In this document: positions 8,746 through 18,615 of the stretch, one piece after another
Layout: every line of letters starts with the position of its first letter
Position numbering within the stretch: position 1 is the stretch's first letter
Assembly (NCBI GenBank): GCA_013697585.1
Contig: JACCWP010000079.1
Location: 1 to 33,190 of the forward strand
Length of the DNA: 33,190 nucleotides
Source of the DNA: Nocardioidaceae bacterium
GTDB lineage: Bacteria > Actinomycetota > Actinomycetes > Propionibacteriales > Nocardioidaceae
Direction: 5' to 3'
Notes under the pieces: model-generated
Database searches by the model: none
Seen by the model: only the letters and a program-made list of their open reading frames with translations
Told to the model about the DNA's origin: nothing
Made by a program: the position numbers and the translations under genes

Positions 8746-10218
8746 GTGAGCGACGGCACCCGTGACACCTTGAGCGGCTCGATGAGCCCGGTTGACCCGC
8801 ACGTCATCGTCCTGGTGGGGGCGACGGGAGACCTGGCGAAGCGCAAGCTGCTGCCTGGCCTGCTGCACCTGTTCGAGGCGGGGCTGCTGCCGGGCTGTCG
8901 CGTCGTCGGCACCTCACTGGACGACTTCGACGACGACCAGTTCCGCGAGTTTGCGCGCAAGGCGTGCGACGAGTTCGGCGCGCGACCGGTGCGCAACCAG
9001 GACTGGCAGGAGTTCGGGGCACTGCTGGGCTACGTACCGCAGGGGGCAGGGCCGGCTGCGCTGGCCGACGTGGTGGCGGCAGCCGAGACCGAGCTGGGGG
9101 AGCAGGCGCGCCGGCTGCACTACCTGTCGGTACCGCCCAAGGCGGCTCTGCCGGTCGTGCGGACGCTCGACGAAGCCGGCCTGGTGGCCCGATCGAGGAT
9201 CATCATGGAAAAGCCGTTCGGCACCGACCTCGACAGTGCGGTGTCGCTCAACACCGAGCTGCACAAGACTTTCGACGAAGCGCAGATCTTCCGTATCGAT
9301 CACTTCCTCGGCAAGGAGGCGGCGCAGAACATCCTCGCGTTCCGCTTTGCCAACGGCCTGTTCGAGCCGATCTGGAATCGCAACTTCATCGACCACGTGC
9401 AGATCGACGTGCCGGAGAAGCTCGGCCTCGAGAGTCGGGCAGAGTTCTATGAGTCGACCGGCGCGTACAAGGACATGGTCGTCACCCACCTGATGCAGGT
9501 GCTGGCCTTCATGGCGATGGAGCCGCCGACCGAGCTGGCGCCGGCGCCGATCAGCGAGGAGAAGAACAAGGTCTTCCGCTCGATGAAGCCGCTCGAACCG
9601 GCGCAGGTCGTCCGCGGCCAGTACGGCGGCTATCGCGACGAACAGGGCGTCTCACCGGAGTCCGACACCGAGACGTTCGTCGCGCTGCGCTGCGAGATCG
9701 ACAACTGGCGCTGGGCCGGTGTGCCGTTCTTCCTTCGTACGGGCAAGCGGCTGGCCGAAGGAGCCAGGATCATCTCGATTGCGTTCCGCGAGCCGCCGAA
9801 GTCGATGTTCCCGCACGGCTCCGGTGTCGGCGCACACGGTCCAGACCACCTGACCTTCGACCTTGCCGAGGCTGCCAAGCTGTCGCTGTCGTTCTATGGC
9901 AAGCGACCGGGCACGGGCATGAAGCTGGACAAGCTCAGTCTGCAGTTCGCCCTCGAGGAGACCGGTCGAGAGGGTTCGGTGCTCGAGGCGTACGAACGGC
10001 TGATCCACGACGCCATGCGTGGTGACCACACGCTGTTCACCACCGCCGAGGGCATCGAGCGGTTGTGGGACGTGTCCCGGCCGCTGCTCGCCAACCCGCC
10101 ACCGGTACGCGCATACGCGGCCGGCTCGTGGGGCCCGAACCCGATCCACCAGCTGATCGCCCCGCACGCGTGGCGGCTGCCGTTCGAGCGCACCTGGCGC
10201 AGCCGCGGCAGCATCTGA
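8746..10218 (+). CDS. zwf: Glucose-6-phosphate 1-dehydrogenase
   Basis: VLVGATGDLAKRKLLPGL, RIDHFLGKEAAQNILAFRFAN; GTG 8746 preceded by gggagg (alternative ATG 8782); ORF-track extension upstream of this rejected. Confidence 0.95.
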   Translation: MSDGTRDTLSGSMSPVDPHVIVLVGATGDLAKRKLLPGLLHLFEAGLLPGCRVVGTSLDDFDDDQFREFARKACDEFGARPVRNQDWQEFGALLGYVPQGAGPAALADVVAAAETELGEQARRLHYLSVPPKAALPVVRTLDEAGLVARSRIIMEKPFGTDLDSAVSLNTELHKTFDEAQIFRIDHFLGKEAAQNILAFRFANGLFEPIWNRNFIDHVQIDVPEKLGLESRAEFYESTGAYKDMVVTHLMQVLAFMAMEPPTELAPAPISEEKNKVFRSMKPLEPAQVVRGQYGGYRDEQGVSPESDTETFVALRCEIDNWRWAGVPFFLRTGKRLAEGARIISIAFREPPKSMFPHGSGVGAHGPDHLTFDLAEAAKLSLSFYGKRPGTGMKLDKLSLQFALEETGREGSVLEAYERLIHDAMRGDHTLFTTAEGIERLWDVSRPLLANPPPVRAYAAGSWGPNPIHQLIAPHAWRLPFERTWRSRGSI

Positions 10219-10233
10219 GTCCGCCCGCACCTG

Positions 10234-10294
10234 CGCGCCCCGACGGTGGGGATGGGGCGCGGACGCTCGGCTGCGGGTGGGGCGTCAGCGCCCC
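10234..10294. other. Two GC-rich hairpins between zwf and pcrA
   Basis: CGCGCCCC (10234-10241)/GGGGCGCG (10254-10261) and GGGGCG-TCAG-CGCCCC (10279-10294). Confidence 0.5.
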
Positions 10295-10314
10295 GCCGTA
10301 GGCTGGCATCCGAG

Positions 10315-12705
10315 ATGAGTGCGCCCTTTCCCGTGCCGACCATGGAGCAGGCACCCGAGCGTCGGAAATCTGATCCCGCCACCTTGCTGGAAGGGTTGAA
10401 CGAGTCGCAGCGGGCGGCCGTGGTGCACGAGGGTGGGCCGCTGCTCGTGGTCGCCGGCGCCGGTTCAGGCAAGACCCGGGTGCTGACCCGCCGGGTCGCC
10501 TGGATCATCCGCCAGCGCGGCGCCCACCCCGGGTCGATCCTCGCCATCACCTTCACCAACAAGGCGGCTGCCGAGATGCGGCAGCGGGTGACCGCGCTGG
10601 TCGGAGGGCGCGCCCGGTTGATGACCGTGTCGACGTTCCACTCCGCGTGCGTACGCATCCTGCGGCGCGAGGCGAGCCGGCTGGGCTTCTCGTCGTCGTT
10701 CTCGATCTATGACGCCGCCGACTCACGACGCCTGATGACGCTCGTCTGCCGTGACCTCGAGCTCGACCCCAAGCGCTACCCCCCGCGAGCGGTGCAGCAC
10801 TGGGTGTCGGCGCAGAAGGATGAGCTGCGTGACCACGAGGCGGCCGCGCGCCGGGCAGGCAACGACCTCGAACGGCACTACGCCGAGGCCTACTCCCGCT
10901 ACCAGACGCGCCTCGTCGAGGCCAACGCGCTCGACTTCGACGACCTGATAATGACGACAGTGCACCTGTTCCAGGCGTTCCCCGACGTACGCGAGGCCTA
11001 CCGGCGTCGCTACCGGCATGTGCTGGTCGACGAGTACCAGGACACCAACCACGCGCAGTACGTGCTCGTACGCGAGCTGTGCGCGCCAGCTGAAGGAGGC
11101 GACGTCGCACCCGGCGCAGCGGCCGTGGGTGCGGCCGAGCTGATGGTCGTGGGCGACTCCGACCAGTCGATATATGCCTTCCGTGGAGCCAACATCCGCA
11201 ACATCTTGGAGTTCGAGCAGGACTTCCCCGACGCAGCCACCGTGTTGCTGGAGCAGAACTATCGCTCGACGCAGTCAATCCTGTCCGCCGCCAACGCGGT
11301 GATCGCGCGCAACGCCCGCCCGAGTGTCAAGCGGTTGTGGACCGACGCCGGGGCCGGCGACCAGCTGGTCGGCTACGTCGCCGACGACGAGCGCGCCGAG
11401 GCGCAGTTTGTCGCCGACGAGATCGACCGGCTGCACGACGCGGGAGACGCCAAGCCCAGCGACGTCGCTGTCTTCTACCGCACCAACGCGCAGAGCCGGG
11501 TGTTCGAGGAGGTGTTCATCCGGGTCGGTCTGCCCTACAAGGTGGTTGGCGGAGTGCGGTTCTATGAGCGTCGCGAGGTCAAGGACGCGCTGGCCTACCT
11601 GCGGGCGTTGGTCAACCCGCGCGACACCGTCTCGTTGCGGCGCATCCTCAACACCCCCAGGCGGGGCATCGGGCAGCGGGCCGAGGCATGCGTCGCGGCA
11701 CTCGCCGATCGCGAGCGGATCGGGTTCTTTGACGCGCTGCGCCGCGTCGACGAGGCGCCGGGCATCGCGTCCCGGTCGGTGAGCTCCGTGCGCGCATTCG
11801 TCGAGATGGTCGACGACCTGCACCTGCTGGTCGACGTCGGCGAGCCCGCCGACGTCGTGCTCGAAGCGGTGCTCGCCCGCAGCGGCTACCTCTTTGAGCT
11901 GGAGGGCTCCGACGACCCGCAGGACGAGACCCGTGTCGAGAACCTGGCCGAGCTGGTGGCCGTCGCCCGCGAGTTCGTGACCGATGCTGCTGACGTGACC
12001 GAGTCGGGCGCCGGCCCCGACACCGACGTGGTCCAGCCGGGATCGCTGGCCGCCTTCCTCGAGCGGGTCGCGCTGGTCGCCGACGCCGACCAGATCCCCG
12101 ACGCGCCGTCCGACGAGGACGCCGAGACGGGCGCCGCGGAGAACGCCGGGGTGGTGACGCTGATGACGTTGCACACCGCCAAGGGGTTGGAGTTCCCGGT
12201 GGTGTTCCTCAGCGGGCTCGAGGACGGCGTCTTCCCGCACCAGCGCTCGCTCGCCGACCCGCGCGAGCTGGAGGAGGAGCGCCGGCTCGCCTACGTCGGG
12301 ATCACCCGGGCGCGGCACCGGCTCTACGTCAGCCGGGCGACCATGCGCTCGGCGTGGGGCGCACCGCAGCACAACCCTGCATCCCGCTTCCTCGACGAGC
12401 TGCCCGAGGAGCTGGTCGACTGGCGGCGCACCGAGGCCGACCAGACCCGCTGGGGCGACGGCGCGATCTCGAGTCGGTGGACACCGGCTCGCACCCCGGC
12501 CACGCGCGCGCAGCGGCGCGGCAGCCCGACAGACCGTCAGGTCCCCTCGCTCGTTGCTGGTGACCGGGTGAGTCACGACTCGTTCGGCCTGGGCACGGTG
12601 GTCGCGGTCGACGGCGTGGGGGAGCGCAGCGTGGCGTCGGTCGACTTCGGGAGCCAGGGGGTCAAGCGGCTGCTGCTGCGCTATGCGCCGGTCGCCAAGC
12701 TCTGA
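10315..12705 (+). CDS. pcrA: ATP-dependent DNA helicase UvrD/PcrA family
   Basis: LNESQRAAVVHEGGPLLVVAGAGSGKTRVLTRR, VDEYQDTNHAQY, LEQNYRST, TLHTAKGLEFPVVFLSGLEDGVFPH; ATG 10315 chosen within ORF 10246..12705. Confidence 0.95.
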   Translation: MSAPFPVPTMEQAPERRKSDPATLLEGLNESQRAAVVHEGGPLLVVAGAGSGKTRVLTRRVAWIIRQRGAHPGSILAITFTNKAAAEMRQRVTALVGGRARLMTVSTFHSACVRILRREASRLGFSSSFSIYDAADSRRLMTLVCRDLELDPKRYPPRAVQHWVSAQKDELRDHEAAARRAGNDLERHYAEAYSRYQTRLVEANALDFDDLIMTTVHLFQAFPDVREAYRRRYRHVLVDEYQDTNHAQYVLVRELCAPAEGGDVAPGAAAVGAAELMVVGDSDQSIYAFRGANIRNILEFEQDFPDAATVLLEQNYRSTQSILSAANAVIARNARPSVKRLWTDAGAGDQLVGYVADDERAEAQFVADEIDRLHDAGDAKPSDVAVFYRTNAQSRVFEEVFIRVGLPYKVVGGVRFYERREVKDALAYLRALVNPRDTVSLRRILNTPRRGIGQRAEACVAALADRERIGFFDALRRVDEAPGIASRSVSSVRAFVEMVDDLHLLVDVGEPADVVLEAVLARSGYLFELEGSDDPQDETRVENLAELVAVAREFVTDAADVTESGAGPDTDVVQPGSLAAFLERVALVADADQIPDAPSDEDAETGAAENAGVVTLMTLHTAKGLEFPVVFLSGLEDGVFPHQRSLADPRELEEERRLAYVGITRARHRLYVSRATMRSAWGAPQHNPASRFLDELPEELVDWRRTEADQTRWGDGAISSRWTPARTPATRAQRRGSPTDRQVPSLVAGDRVSHDSFGLGTVVAVDGVGERSVASVDFGSQGVKRLLLRYAPVAKL

Positions 12706-12740
12706 GCGAGGAGGAGACCGACACCGCTACGGGCACACCC

Positions 12741-13685
12741 CTAGGGGCTGACGCCGTGCTCGGCGAGCACGGTGTAGGGGTCGACCGGGTCGCCACCGTC
12801 GGGGCGCACCTCGAGGTGCAGGTGGGGACCCGTGGTGTTGCCGGTCGAGCCGACCGCGCCGATCGTCTCGCCTGGGGCGACGACGTCACCGACGCTGACC
12901 GTCTGCGACGACTGGTGGCAGTACCAGATCTCGGTGCCGTCGTCGAGCGTCAGGATCGTCTTGGTGCCGTAGGCACCGTTGTACTCGGTGGCGGTGATGG
13001 TGCCCTGGGCAACTGCCACGAGCGGGGTGCCTTCGGCGGCCGCGAAGTCGAGGCCGGTGTGCACCGTCGACCACAGATAGCTGGACTCGCCGAACGTCGC
13101 GGTCAGGGAGTAACCAGCCACGGGGAGCACCCACTGTCGAGCCAGCTCGGCTGCCCGCTCTTGCTGTCGCTGGAGCCGCTGCCGCTGCTCGACGCGGAGC
13201 TCGTTGGCCCGCTGTTGGGCGGCCTCTGCGAGCTCGGCCAGCGCTTGGGTGCGCTGCGCTGCCTGCAGCTCCACCTGCTGCTGCAAGGTGGCGCGGTCGA
13301 TGTCCCGGCTGATCGTGGGGGCATTGGCACCGCGGTCGCGGGGTGGAGCGCCGACGTCACCCGCCTCGACTCCCGTCCAGGTGTCGGTGCCAGCGTCGGT
13401 GCCAGCGCCAGTGACGGTGCCGGTTCCAGTGTCGGCAGGCGCCGGAGCGCCGGTGACGGCCGGCGGCAGGGTGCTGTCGAGGTCGATCAGCGAGACCGAG
13501 CGCACACCCTCACCCGCTGCGGCCGGTGACGGTGATGCCGCGCCCGACGACACGACCACAGCCCCGACGCCGGCAACCACCAACGCGGTCGCCCCGGCGA
13601 CAGCCGGGGACGGCAGCCAGCGCCGGCGACGGCGCGTCGCACGGCGCCGTCCAGCTGGGCCATCACTCGTGGTGGGCAGGGGCAC
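12741..13685 (-). CDS. Secreted/membrane M23-family metallopeptidase
   Basis: LytM-type GLDFAAAEGTPLVAVAQGTI, GNTTGPHLHLEVRPDG; N-terminal TM segment; coiled-coil Q/E/R-rich region; GTG start at 13685 with aaaggcg upstream. Confidence 0.9.
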   Translation of the reverse strand: MPLPTTSDGPAGRRRATRRRRRWLPSPAVAGATALVVAGVGAVVVSSGAASPSPAAAGEGVRSVSLIDLDSTLPPAVTGAPAPADTGTGTVTGAGTDAGTDTWTGVEAGDVGAPPRDRGANAPTISRDIDRATLQQQVELQAAQRTQALAELAEAAQQRANELRVEQRQRLQRQQERAAELARQWVLPVAGYSLTATFGESSYLWSTVHTGLDFAAAEGTPLVAVAQGTITATEYNGAYGTKTILTLDDGTEIWYCHQSSQTVSVGDVVAPGETIGAVGSTGNTTGPHLHLEVRPDGGDPVDPYTVLAEHGVSP

Positions 13686-13963
13686 GTCAGCGCCTTTCGG
13701 ATGTCGGGGGGTGGTGGACAACCCGCGGAACGATAACGGAACGGTGACGAGATCTAAAACGAGTGTCCCCAGCCCTAGGCGCCGTGACACCTGAATCCAC
13801 CACCTCGTGTCTCAAGGGGTCACCTGGTTTGGCTGTCCGGGGGCCAGGGTCACCACACGGTGGAGGTCTCGTCACGATGCGTGACTCCAGGTGGAGACTC
13901 AGGGCACGTCGACGTGGCCGGCGCCGTCGGTGACCGCGCTGTCCCTCGGCTACTGTGCGGCCC

Positions 13964-14368
13964 GTGCCGAAGCGAATCGTGGTGGCCAAACCTGGCCTGG
14001 ACGGCCACGACCGCGGGGCCAAGGTGGTGGCCCGGGCGCTGCGTGATGCTGGCAACGAGGTCATCTACACCGGGCTGCACCAGACCCCCGAGCAGATCGT
14101 GGAGACGGCGGTCGCCGAGGACGCCGACGCGATTGGTGTCTCGGTGCTGTCCGGAGCCCACATGACGCTGTTCAAGAAGATCGTGCGGCTGCTCCACGAG
14201 CGAGAGGCGGCTGACATCGTCGTCTTCGGCGGCGGCATCATTCCCGAGGCCGACATCCCGCAGCTGCGCGAGCTGGGCGTCGCCACCATCTTCACCCCCG
14301 GGGCGACGACCACCGAGATCGCCGCGTGGGTCGACGACAACGTCGTGGACCGCAGCACCGACCACTGA
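13964..14368 (+). CDS. Standalone cobalamin (B12)-binding protein, methylmalonyl/isobutyryl-CoA mutase small-subunit type
   Basis: DGHDRG (DxHxxG) base-off B12 motif, [24 protein letters not shown] 13964 or 13955 as start. Confidence 0.9.
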   Translation: MPKRIVVAKPGLDGHDRGAKVVARALRDAGNEVIYTGLHQTPEQIVETAVAEDADAIGVSVLSGAHMTLFKKIVRLLHEREAADIVVFGGGIIPEADIPQLRELGVATIFTPGATTTEIAAWVDDNVVDRSTDH

Positions 14369-14396
14369 CCGCAGCACCCGACGAAGGGCGGCGCCC

Positions 14397-15584
14397 GTGG
14401 ACCTCATGGAGTACCAAGCGAAGGAGCTGTTCGCCAAGCACGGCGTCCCGGTCACCCTCGGCGTCGTTGCCACCACGCCGGAGGAGGCGCGGGCGGGCGC
14501 CCAGCAGCTCGGTGGACGGGTGGTCGTCAAGGCACAGGTCAAGGCCGGCGGCCGCGGCAAGGCCGGTGGCGTCAAGCTCGCCGACGACCCCGACGAGGCA
14601 GCTTCCCGGGCTGGCGACATCCTCGGCATGCAGATCAAGGGCCTGACTGTCCACCGGGTCCTTGTCGCCCCCACGGCCGAAATCGCCGAAGAGTACTACT
14701 TCTCCTTCCTGGTCGACCGGGCAAACCGCTCCTACCTGTGTATCGCCAGCGTCGAGGGCGGAGTCGAGATCGAGGAGGTCGCCCACACCAACCCCGACGC
14801 CGTTGCCAAGGTGTCGATCGACCCGGTCACCGGGGTTGACGAGGCCAAGGCACTCGAGATCGTCGCTACGGCTCGGTTCCCCGCCGACGTCACCGACCTC
14901 GCCGTCGACATGGTGCAGCGGTTGTGGGCGGTCTTCATCGAGGAGGACGCCTCGCTCGTCGAGGTCAACCCGCTGGCCCGGCTCGGTGACGGCACGCTGG
15001 AGGCGCTCGACGGCAAGATCACCCTGGACGCCAATGCCGACTTCCGGCACCCCGAGCGCGACGCGTTCGACGACTCGGCCGCCGCCGACCCGCTGGAGCG
15101 GCTGGCCAGGGACAAGGACCTCAACTACGTCAAGCTCGACGGGCAGGTCGGCATCATCGGCAACGGGGCCGGCCTGGTGATGTCGACCCTCGACGTCGTT
15201 GCGTACGCCGGCGAACGTCATGGTGGCGTCAAGCCCGCGAACTTCCTCGACATCGGTGGCGGAGCCAGCGCGGAGGTGATGGCCAACGGGCTGGAGATCG
15301 TGCTCGGCGACCCAGGCGTGTACGCGGTGTTCGTCAACGTCTTCGGCGGGATCACTGCTTGCGACTCGGTCGCCGACGGCATCGTGGCGGCGTTCCGGCT
15401 GCTCGAGGAGCGCGGCGAACCGGTGACCAAGCCGCTGGTCGTACGCCTCGACGGCAACAACGCCGATGCGGGCCGCCGGATCCTCGACGACGCCGGGCTG
15501 GCCGGCGTCGAACGGGTCGACACCATGGACGGAGCAGCCGAGCGCGCGGCCGAGCTCGCGGCCGCAGCAGCGGAGAGGGGCTGA
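14397..15584 (+). CDS. sucC: Succinyl-CoA synthetase beta subunit
   Basis: [55 protein letters not shown]-equivalent [10 protein letters not shown]. Confidence 0.97.
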   Translation: MDLMEYQAKELFAKHGVPVTLGVVATTPEEARAGAQQLGGRVVVKAQVKAGGRGKAGGVKLADDPDEAASRAGDILGMQIKGLTVHRVLVAPTAEIAEEYYFSFLVDRANRSYLCIASVEGGVEIEEVAHTNPDAVAKVSIDPVTGVDEAKALEIVATARFPADVTDLAVDMVQRLWAVFIEEDASLVEVNPLARLGDGTLEALDGKITLDANADFRHPERDAFDDSAAADPLERLARDKDLNYVKLDGQVGIIGNGAGLVMSTLDVVAYAGERHGGVKPANFLDIGGGASAEVMANGLEIVLGDPGVYAVFVNVFGGITACDSVADGIVAAFRLLEERGEPVTKPLVVRLDGNNADAGRRILDDAGLAGVERVDTMDGAAERAAELAAAAAERG

Positions 15585-15590
15585 GCAGCG

Positions 15591-16475
15591 ATGGCGATCT
15601 TTCTGACCGACCGGAGCACCATCGTCGTGCAGGGGATGACCGGCGCCGAGGGCTCCAAGCACACCCGACGGATGCTCGCCGCCGGTGCTCGGATCGCCGG
15701 CGGCGTCAACGCCCGGAAGGCCGGCGAGACGGTCGACTTCGACGGCACCGAGCTGCCTGTGTTCGAGACGGTGGCCGAGGCCATGGCAGAGACCGGAGCC
15801 GACTGCTCGGTGGTCTTCGTGCCGCCACGGTTCACCAAGGACGCCGTCGTCGAGGCCATCGACGCGGGCATGCCGCTGGTGGTGGTCATCACGGAGGGGG
15901 TGCCCGTGCACGACACAGCGGCGTTCCGCGCCTACGCGGAGCGGCGCGGGAGCACCCGGATCATTGGCCCCAACTGCCCGGGCGTCGCGTCACCGGGGGC
16001 GTCCAACGCGGGCATCATCCCGTCCGACATCTCCGGCCCGGGCCGGATCGGGCTGGTGAGCAAGTCCGGGACACTCACCTACCAGCTGATGTACGAGCTG
16101 CGCGACATCGGCTTCACCACGTCGGTCGGCATTGGCGGCGACCCGATCGTCGGCACCACCCACATCGACTGTCTGGAGGCGTTCCAGGCCGACCCCGACA
16201 CCGACGCGATGATCATGGTCGGCGAGATCGGTGGCGACGCCGAGGAGCGGGCGGCGGAGTACATCGCGGCGCACGTCACCAAGCCAGTCGTCGCCTACGT
16301 CGCCGGCTTCACCGCACCCGAGGGCAAGACCATGGGCCACGCCGGCGCCATCGTCTCCGGCTCGGCCGGCACCGCGGAGGCCAAGAAGACCGCGCTCGAG
16401 GCCGCCGGGGTTCGCGTCGGCAAGACCCCCAGCGAGACCGCCCGCCTGATGCGCGACATCATCCACGCCCTCTGA
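15591..16475 (+). CDS. sucD: Succinyl-CoA synthetase alpha subunit
   Basis: [48 protein letters not shown] (active-site His). Confidence 0.97.
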   Translation: MAIFLTDRSTIVVQGMTGAEGSKHTRRMLAAGARIAGGVNARKAGETVDFDGTELPVFETVAEAMAETGADCSVVFVPPRFTKDAVVEAIDAGMPLVVVITEGVPVHDTAAFRAYAERRGSTRIIGPNCPGVASPGASNAGIIPSDISGPGRIGLVSKSGTLTYQLMYELRDIGFTTSVGIGGDPIVGTTHIDCLEAFQADPDTDAMIMVGEIGGDAEERAAEYIAAHVTKPVVAYVAGFTAPEGKTMGHAGAIVSGSAGTAEAKKTALEAAGVRVGKTPSETARLMRDIIHAL

Positions 16476-16481
16476 CTCGTG

Positions 16482-16517
16482 GCGCGCTTTTCGCTGGTAA
16501 CCCAGCGAAAGGTGCGC
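16482..16517. terminator. Long hairpin after sucD (possible bidirectional terminator or structured repeat)
   Basis: 16482-16497 pairs with 16502-16517 (16 bp including 2 G-U) around a TAAC loop; lies between convergent genes; no clear U tract. Confidence 0.6.
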
Positions 16518-16638
16518 TACCCGGGCGAAACAACGCCGGGGAAGCGCACCCAACGCCGGGGTAGTGGTGGCGGCGCGACCGGTCCATGCCTGACCCCAGA
16601 CGGGTTTTGTGTGGCGACCGGGTCGGGTCATGTCATCT

Positions 16639-18486
16639 CTACGCGTTGGGGCCGTCCGCGGTTGCACGCGCTCCACCCGGCCGGTTCAGCTCGCGCAGCC
16701 GCTGCCCAGCGCGCACCACCAGGTCGGCGAAGGCGGCGGCACCGACGTCGGCGGTGTCGGTGCCCGAGAACGTGAGCTGGGCGAGCGCTGCGCCCGACCG
16801 CACGATGCCGAGGCGGTAGGTCACGGCGGAGCCGTCGGCGACCTCGAACGTGAGCTGCCACACCTGCCCCTGCCCAGCGCCGCCGCTGATCGGTCGACGG
16901 CTGTCGACGCTGGCCGACAGCTCACGGTCCTCGCAGTCGCCGACGTCGGACACCACCCGGTCGACGAACCGTTCGGCCAGGAACTCGCCGCGCATGGTCC
17001 CCAGCGTCTCGCTGAGCCCGAACCGGTCCGGCAGCTGCGGCTCGGGCACCACATACGTCCGGGACCGAGCCAGCGTGAAGCCGGGCAGCCTGAAGCTGGC
17101 CTGGTCGCACAGCGTCGCTGCCGGGTTGGTTCCTGCCCCGGTCGGATCGGTGCCTGCCCACGGGCTCGTCAAGCTGCCAACCGGCGGGAGGTCGACCACG
17201 CCCAGGAAGCCCGGTCCCTCGCCCGTCGGCGGCAACAGCGCCGGCCGCGGTCCGGAACCGACATCGCAGCTGCCGGCGCTGGTCGAGCAGAGCAGGGTCG
17301 TCGCCAGGGCGGTGGTGCCGGCGGCGGCGGCGATCGGTGGCCCCTGCGGACGGTCCACCTCGTGGACCAGGGTGGTGCTGACGACACCCGTACGCGCGAT
17401 GGCGACCGTGATGGTCCGGGTCGGCTGGCGCCACGAGCGCAGCCGGAGCAGGTCCGTGTCGGGGCCGTCGCGGCGGATCGAGTAGGCGTCCAGCAGCTGC
17501 AGGCGGGCCACCTGGCAGCCCCCCCACCAGCCGAGCATGCGATCGTGCGCGCGCTCGGCCGCCTGCTCGGTGCGCGACACCTCCACCGTCTGCACCAGCC
17601 GCTGCCGTGCGTCGGTGTCGGCGCGGAACGTTCGCAGGTAGGCGTCGCGCGCGCGCGGGTCGGCCTGCTCCTCGGCCTGGCACACCGGGTAGGTCGACCG
17701 CCGCTCGGGCAGCTCGGTCCAGCCTGCGCGCGGGTCGAAGCCGGTCAGCTCGGCGGCTCGCAGCAGCTGCTGTGTCCCGGCGCCGGGCGGCGGCGGTCGC
17801 TGGGGCTGGGGGGGCGGCTCGACCTCCGCGACCTCGCCAGCCTGTCGTCTGTCGTCGTCCTCCCGTGCGGCCAGCTGAACCTCAGGCGGCGTGACCAGGA
17901 GCCCGGCGCCGACGACGGCCGTGATGCTCGCGGCAACCGCGACCAGCGCCGCGCGCCGCCGTCGTCGCCGACCCTGCTTGCGGATCACCGACGGTCGCGG
18001 CATCACGACCCGCTCGGTCACGGCGCGCAGGCCGTCGAGACGCGACCCGAGGTCGGCGAGCGACGGTGACCTGACCTGGTGCAGTGCGTTGTCGGTGGCG
18101 TCCAGCGCCGCCTCGTCGGTCATCGCGACGTCGCGGGCTGCCGTTGCCAGGTCGAGGTCTCCGAGGCTCTGCAGGAGCAGCAGCCGCCGTTCGGTCGCGG
18201 GCAGCGCCTGCAGTGCGGCGAGCACGGAGACGTCGGCGCCGGACTCGTCAAGGCGACTTCGCAGGTGGGAATGGTGCCGCAGCCTCGCCAGCCGGGCTGA
18301 CTCGTGCCTCACCCAGTCCTCGGCGTCGTGCAGCCGCAGCCGGTGCCAGTACTGCCAGGCGTGGATGTAGGCGTCGCGCACGGCCGCCGCGGTGGCGCCG
18401 AGGTCACTGGTCAACGCATACGTCTGGTGCAGCAGCCGAGCGCGGGTTGCCGTGTAAAAGGCGTCGAACTCCTCTGCGCGCGGCAT
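16639..18486 (-). CDS. Membrane-anchored sigma-70-like protein with C-terminal extracytoplasmic domain
   Basis: N-terminus resembles ECF sigma regions 2/4 (EEFDAFYTATRARLLHQTYALTSD..., LPATERRLLLLQSLGDLDLATAA); RRRRRR then a hydrophobic TM helix (AALVAVAASITAVVGAGLLV); long Cys-containing C-terminal region. Confidence 0.75.
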   Translation of the reverse strand: MPRAEEFDAFYTATRARLLHQTYALTSDLGATAAAVRDAYIHAWQYWHRLRLHDAEDWVRHESARLARLRHHSHLRSRLDESGADVSVLAALQALPATERRLLLLQSLGDLDLATAARDVAMTDEAALDATDNALHQVRSPSLADLGSRLDGLRAVTERVVMPRPSVIRKQGRRRRRRAALVAVAASITAVVGAGLLVTPPEVQLAAREDDDRRQAGEVAEVEPPPQPQRPPPPGAGTQQLLRAAELTGFDPRAGWTELPERRSTYPVCQAEEQADPRARDAYLRTFRADTDARQRLVQTVEVSRTEQAAERAHDRMLGWWGGCQVARLQLLDAYSIRRDGPDTDLLRLRSWRQPTRTITVAIARTGVVSTTLVHEVDRPQGPPIAAAAGTTALATTLLCSTSAGSCDVGSGPRPALLPPTGEGPGFLGVVDLPPVGSLTSPWAGTDPTGAGTNPAATLCDQASFRLPGFTLARSRTYVVPEPQLPDRFGLSETLGTMRGEFLAERFVDRVVSDVGDCEDRELSASVDSRRPISGGAGQGQVWQLTFEVADGSAVTYRLGIVRSGAALAQLTFSGTDTADVGAAAFADLVVRAGQRLRELNRPGGARATADGPNA

Positions 18487-18615
18487 GATCGGCGTACCTC
18501 GGTGCTGGGCGACGGATCTAGGCAGGTCAAGCGACGGGCCAACGACCGACGGTACGGGACCGCGCCAGCGTGTCGCGAGCCGGACCGGGTGCCTGCCCGA
18601 CGAGCATGGGGCCTG

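Noticed and set aside
10234-10294. zwf-pcrA hairpins as a novel regulatory element
   Set aside because: Short GC-rich stems are expected by chance in such DNA and may just be a zwf terminator; kept only as a low-confidence feature.
13383-13406. 12-bp tandem repeat GTCGGTGCCAGC in the M23 peptidase gene
   Set aside because: Encodes a Thr/Asp/Ala/Gly linker; ordinary low-complexity secreted-protein linker.
13686-13963. c-di-AMP (ydaO-type) riboswitch upstream of the M23 peptidase gene
   Set aside because: Such riboswitches precede some actinobacterial cell-wall hydrolase genes, but I could not recognise the conserved core by eye; a covariance-model scan (Rfam) would be needed.
14292-15911. 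539-aa minus-strand ORF across sucC
   Set aside because: Antisense to clearly coding sucC; typical spurious long ORF of high-GC DNA, His/Arg/Val/Gly-rich with no recognisable domain.
16609-18069. 486-aa plus-strand ORF opposite the sigma-like gene
   Set aside because: The minus-strand frame has a coherent domain plan (sigma-like, TM, linker, Cys-containing domain); the plus-strand one has none.
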